In this document: positions 62,210-64,000 of the stretch, piece by piece
Position numbering within the stretch: position 1 is the first letter of the stretch
Layout of the letters: every line of letters begins with the position of its first letter
NCBI RefSeq assembly: GCF_900119365.1
Contig: NZ_FPJO01000001.1
Span: 381,181-445,180 of the forward strand
DNA from: Streptomyces atratus
GTDB taxonomy: Bacteria > Actinomycetota > Actinomycetes > Streptomycetales > Streptomycetaceae
Reading direction: 5' to 3'
DNA length: 64,000 nt
Made by a program: the position numbers and the translations under genes
Notes under the pieces: model-generated
Databases searched by the model: none
Seen by the model: the letters and a program-made list of their open reading frames with translations, nothing else
Told to the model about the DNA's origin: nothing

Positions 62210-62247
62210 TTAACTTCAGCGAAACAAATGGGTCATGCTTGAGAAAT
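62210..62247 (+). promoter_or_regulatory. GlnR operator (four boxes) upstream of glnA
   Basis: TTAAC-N6-GAAAC-N6-GTCAT-N6-GAAAT at 62210-62247 fits the streptomycete GlnR pattern gTnAC-N6-GAAAC in two adjacent units with correct spacing. It lies 97 bp before the glnA start. Further GTAAC/GTCAC motifs lie just upstream (near 62172-62198). Confidence 0.8.
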
Positions 62248-62344
62248 CCGGTCTGCCTATGGTCGGGTCCAGCGTGTGCCACCGCACTGGCCGCACCACG
62301 AGCTACAACCCCGTCCCTCCCGGGCCGGGAGTAGGAGGAGTTGG

Positions 62345-63754
62345 ATGTTCCAGAACGCCGACGACGCGAAGAAGTTCATCGCCGACAATGACGTCAAGTT
62401 CATCGATGTCCGGTTCTGTGACCTGCCCGGTGTGATGCAGCACGTCACCGTCCCGGCGGCGACCTTCGACCCGGCCGACGAGCTTGCCTTCGACGGCTCG
62501 TCGATCCGCGGCTTCCAGGCCATCCACGAGTCCGACATGGCGCTGCGTGCAGACCTGTCGACCGCCCGTGTCGACCCCTTCCGCCGCGACAAGACCATCA
62601 ACATCAACTTCTTCATCCACGACCCGATCACCGGCGAGCAGTACAGCCGTGACCCGCGGAACGTGGCCAAGAAGGCCGAGGCGTACCTCGCCTCCACCGG
62701 TATCGCCGACACCGCGTACTTCGGTCCCGAGGCCGAGTTCTACGTCTTCGACAACGTCCGCTTCCAGACGTCGGCGAACGAGAGCTTCTACCACATCGAC
62801 TCCGAGGCCGGCGCCTGGAACACCGGTGCGGTCGAGAACAACCGCGGCTACAAGGTCCGCTACAAGGGCGGCTACTTCCCGGTCCCGCCGGTCGACCACT
62901 TCGCCGATCTGCGTGCCGAGATGTCCCTGGAGCTGGAGAACAGCGGCCTCCAGATCGAGCGCCAGCACCACGAGGTCGGCACCGCCGGCCAGGCCGAGAT
63001 CAACTACAAGTTCAACACGCTGCTCGCCGCGGCCGACGACCTGATGCTCTTCAAGTACATCGTGAAGAACGTCGCCTGGCGCAACGGCAAGACCGCGACC
63101 TTCATGCCGAAGCCGATCTTCGGCGACAACGGCTCGGGCATGCACGTGCACCAGTCCCTGTGGGCCGGCGGTGACCCGCTGTTCTACGACGAGCAGGGTT
63201 ACGCGGGCCTCTCGGACATGGCCCGCTACTACATCGGCGGCATCCTCAAGCACGCCCCGTCGCTGCTGGCGTTCACCAACCCGACGGTGAACTCCTACCA
63301 CCGACTGGTCCCCGGCTTCGAGGCCCCGGTCAACATGGTGTACTCGCAGCGCAACCGCTCGGCCGCGATGCGCATCCCGATCACGGGCTCCAACCCGAAG
63401 GCCAAGCGCGTCGAGTTCCGCGCCCCGGACCCGTCGTCCAACCCGTACCTGGCCTTCTCCGCGCTGCTGATGGCGGGCCTCGACGGCATCAAGAACAAGA
63501 TCGAGCCCGCCGAGCCGATCGACAAGGACCTCTACGAGCTGGCTCCCGAGGAGCACGCCAACGTCCAGCAGGTCCCGACCTCCCTCCCGGCCGTCCTGGA
63601 CGCGCTGGAGGCGGACAACGAGTACCTCCAGGCCGGCGGCGTCTTCACGTCCGACCTGATCGAGACCTGGATCGACTACAAGCGCACCAACGAGATCGCC
63701 CCGATCCAGCTGCGCCCGCACCCGCACGAGTTCGAGCTGTACTTCGACCTCTAG
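62345..63754 (+). CDS. glnA: glutamine synthetase type I
   Basis: A 469-residue GS-I that makes glutamine from glutamate and ammonia. The signatures [30 protein letters not shown] and NRSAAMRIP are intact. The adenylylation site Tyr397 in [10 protein letters not shown] is present, so GlnE-type control is expected on top of GlnR transcriptional control through the upstream four-box operator. ATG 62345 has GGAGG at a good distance. The C-terminal segment is standard. A hairpin terminator follows at 63820. Confidence 0.98.
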   Translation: MFQNADDAKKFIADNDVKFIDVRFCDLPGVMQHVTVPAATFDPADELAFDGSSIRGFQAIHESDMALRADLSTARVDPFRRDKTININFFIHDPITGEQYSRDPRNVAKKAEAYLASTGIADTAYFGPEAEFYVFDNVRFQTSANESFYHIDSEAGAWNTGAVENNRGYKVRYKGGYFPVPPVDHFADLRAEMSLELENSGLQIERQHHEVGTAGQAEINYKFNTLLAAADDLMLFKYIVKNVAWRNGKTATFMPKPIFGDNGSGMHVHQSLWAGGDPLFYDEQGYAGLSDMARYYIGGILKHAPSLLAFTNPTVNSYHRLVPGFEAPVNMVYSQRNRSAAMRIPITGSNPKAKRVEFRAPDPSSNPYLAFSALLMAGLDGIKNKIEPAEPIDKDLYELAPEEHANVQQVPTSLPAVLDALEADNEYLQAGGVFTSDLIETWIDYKRTNEIAPIQLRPHPHEFELYFDL

Positions 63755-63819
63755 GAGGCGGGGTTGGCCGAGCCAGCCCCAGGGCTCGGAATGGGATCAA
63801 CTTGATCTCACAAACAGCA

Positions 63820-63860
63820 GCGAGGGCCGCTGCCCCATACCTCGGGGCAGCGGCTCTCGC
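63820..63860. terminator. 17-bp hairpin terminator, shared by glnA and the next gene
   Basis: Arms 63820-63836 and 63844-63860 pair over 17 bp with one G-U position. It lies between convergent glnA and the repeat-protein gene. Confidence 0.82.
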
Positions 63861-63883
63861 CATGTCACTGGTTGCTCGCCGGG

Positions 63884-64000
63884 CTACAGGTTCGCCGGCA
63901 TGGTGCTAGCCGTTGTCGGCGCATTGCCCGTCGTCGTCGGCGTCGTGGACGTACCCGTCGGCGTCTGACCGGTCGGCGTCTGACCGGTCGGCGTCTGACC
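63884..64000 (-). CDS. C-terminus of a Thr/Pro-rich repeat protein, cut by the window edge
   Basis: Only the last 38 codons and the stop are visible. They encode GQTPT repeats (three copies), then GTSTTPTTTGNAPTT and end ASTMPANL. Thr/Pro/Gly repeats of this kind occur in disordered tails of exported or surface proteins and of some regulators; the rest of the protein is needed to decide. No folded domain or sorting signal is visible in this part. The frame is uninterrupted to the window end. Confidence 0.7.
   Translation of the reverse strand, partial: GQTPTGQTPTGQTPTGTSTTPTTTGNAPTTASTMPANL
63960..64000. repeat. 15-bp tandem repeat inside the partial gene
   Basis: The unit GGCGTCTGACCGGTC (plus-strand reading) repeats with period 15 and runs off the window end. 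It encodes GQTPT on the minus strand, with no base changes between the visible copies, which suggests recent slippage or selection against change. Confidence 0.85.

Noticed and set aside
63960..64000. Possible CRISPR-like repeat
   Set aside because: The units are contiguous 15-mers without spacers and lie in frame within a coding region, so this is a coding tandem repeat.

Overview
The window is a stretch of actinobacterial chromosome, almost certainly Streptomyces. It is very GC rich with strong third-position GC, many genes start with GTG, and 4-nt ATGA/GTGA overlaps are common. The gene set is typical of streptomycetes: the bcc-aa3 respiratory operons, a GlnR-type operator before glnA, lipB-lipA, PspA, DUF3043 and DUF4191 proteins, and homodimeric aceE. 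From memory the order resembles the S. coelicolor core region that runs from the NlpC/P60 genes to glnA. I see no tRNA, rRNA, insertion sequence, prophage or CRISPR array. This is core chromosome, and the interest lies in regulation and unusual gene architectures.

Layout. 1-3.9 kb: a cut NlpC/P60 cell-wall hydrolase behind a probable c-di-AMP (ydaO-type) riboswitch, a coiled-coil/NYN nuclease-like protein, a zinc-ribbon protein, a rhomboid protease and a stand-alone Lrp ligand-binding domain. 3.9-5.7 kb: a SufS-like cysteine desulfurase with a clear SAM-IV riboswitch in its leader. 5.7-16.2 kb: trpD, then the respiratory block ctaE-qcrC-qcrA-qcrB and ctaC-ctaD-ctaF, with a receiver-like protein and an L,D-transpeptidase between the two operons. 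16.4-22.8 kb: a cysteine desulfurase-TusA fusion, a PfkB kinase, a secreted or anchored protein, erpA and nadA; this block leans towards sulfur and Fe-S handling. 22.8-28.1 kb: an RND exporter with a NarL-type two-component system. 28.2-32.6 kb: PspA with a partner, DUF3043, a methyltransferase and an HtrA-like lipoprotein protease.

32.6-40.1 kb: late cobalamin genes (a metallo-beta-lactamase-like/CobU fusion, cobT, cobS) interleaved with a methyltransferase and three membrane proteins (MprF-like DUF2156, rhomboid-like, and an HxHH protein). 40.1-42.8 kb: a GH114-like lipoprotein and pepA. 43.1-50.1 kb: the lipoate-dependent dehydrogenase parts lpd (E3), a two-lipoyl-domain E2, a GntR regulator and aceE (E1). 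50.1-58.1 kb: a WYL regulator, DUF4240, an SDR with a divergent TetR regulator, GNAT, TIGR01777, an FAD oxidoreductase and a large XRE/TPR regulator. 58.3-64 kb: lipB and lipA, which make the lipoyl groups the dehydrogenases need, small and membrane proteins, glnA under four GlnR boxes, and the end of a repeat-rich protein cut by the window edge.

The most unusual items are the SAM-IV riboswitch on a desulfurase gene, the tandem ribosome-binding/start repeats before a response regulator, a 26-bp perfect palindrome before lpd, a start-codon palindrome at ctaE, a probable CTG start, the desulfurase-TusA and MBL-CobU fusions, and a 94-bp convergent coding overlap between two membrane-protein genes.
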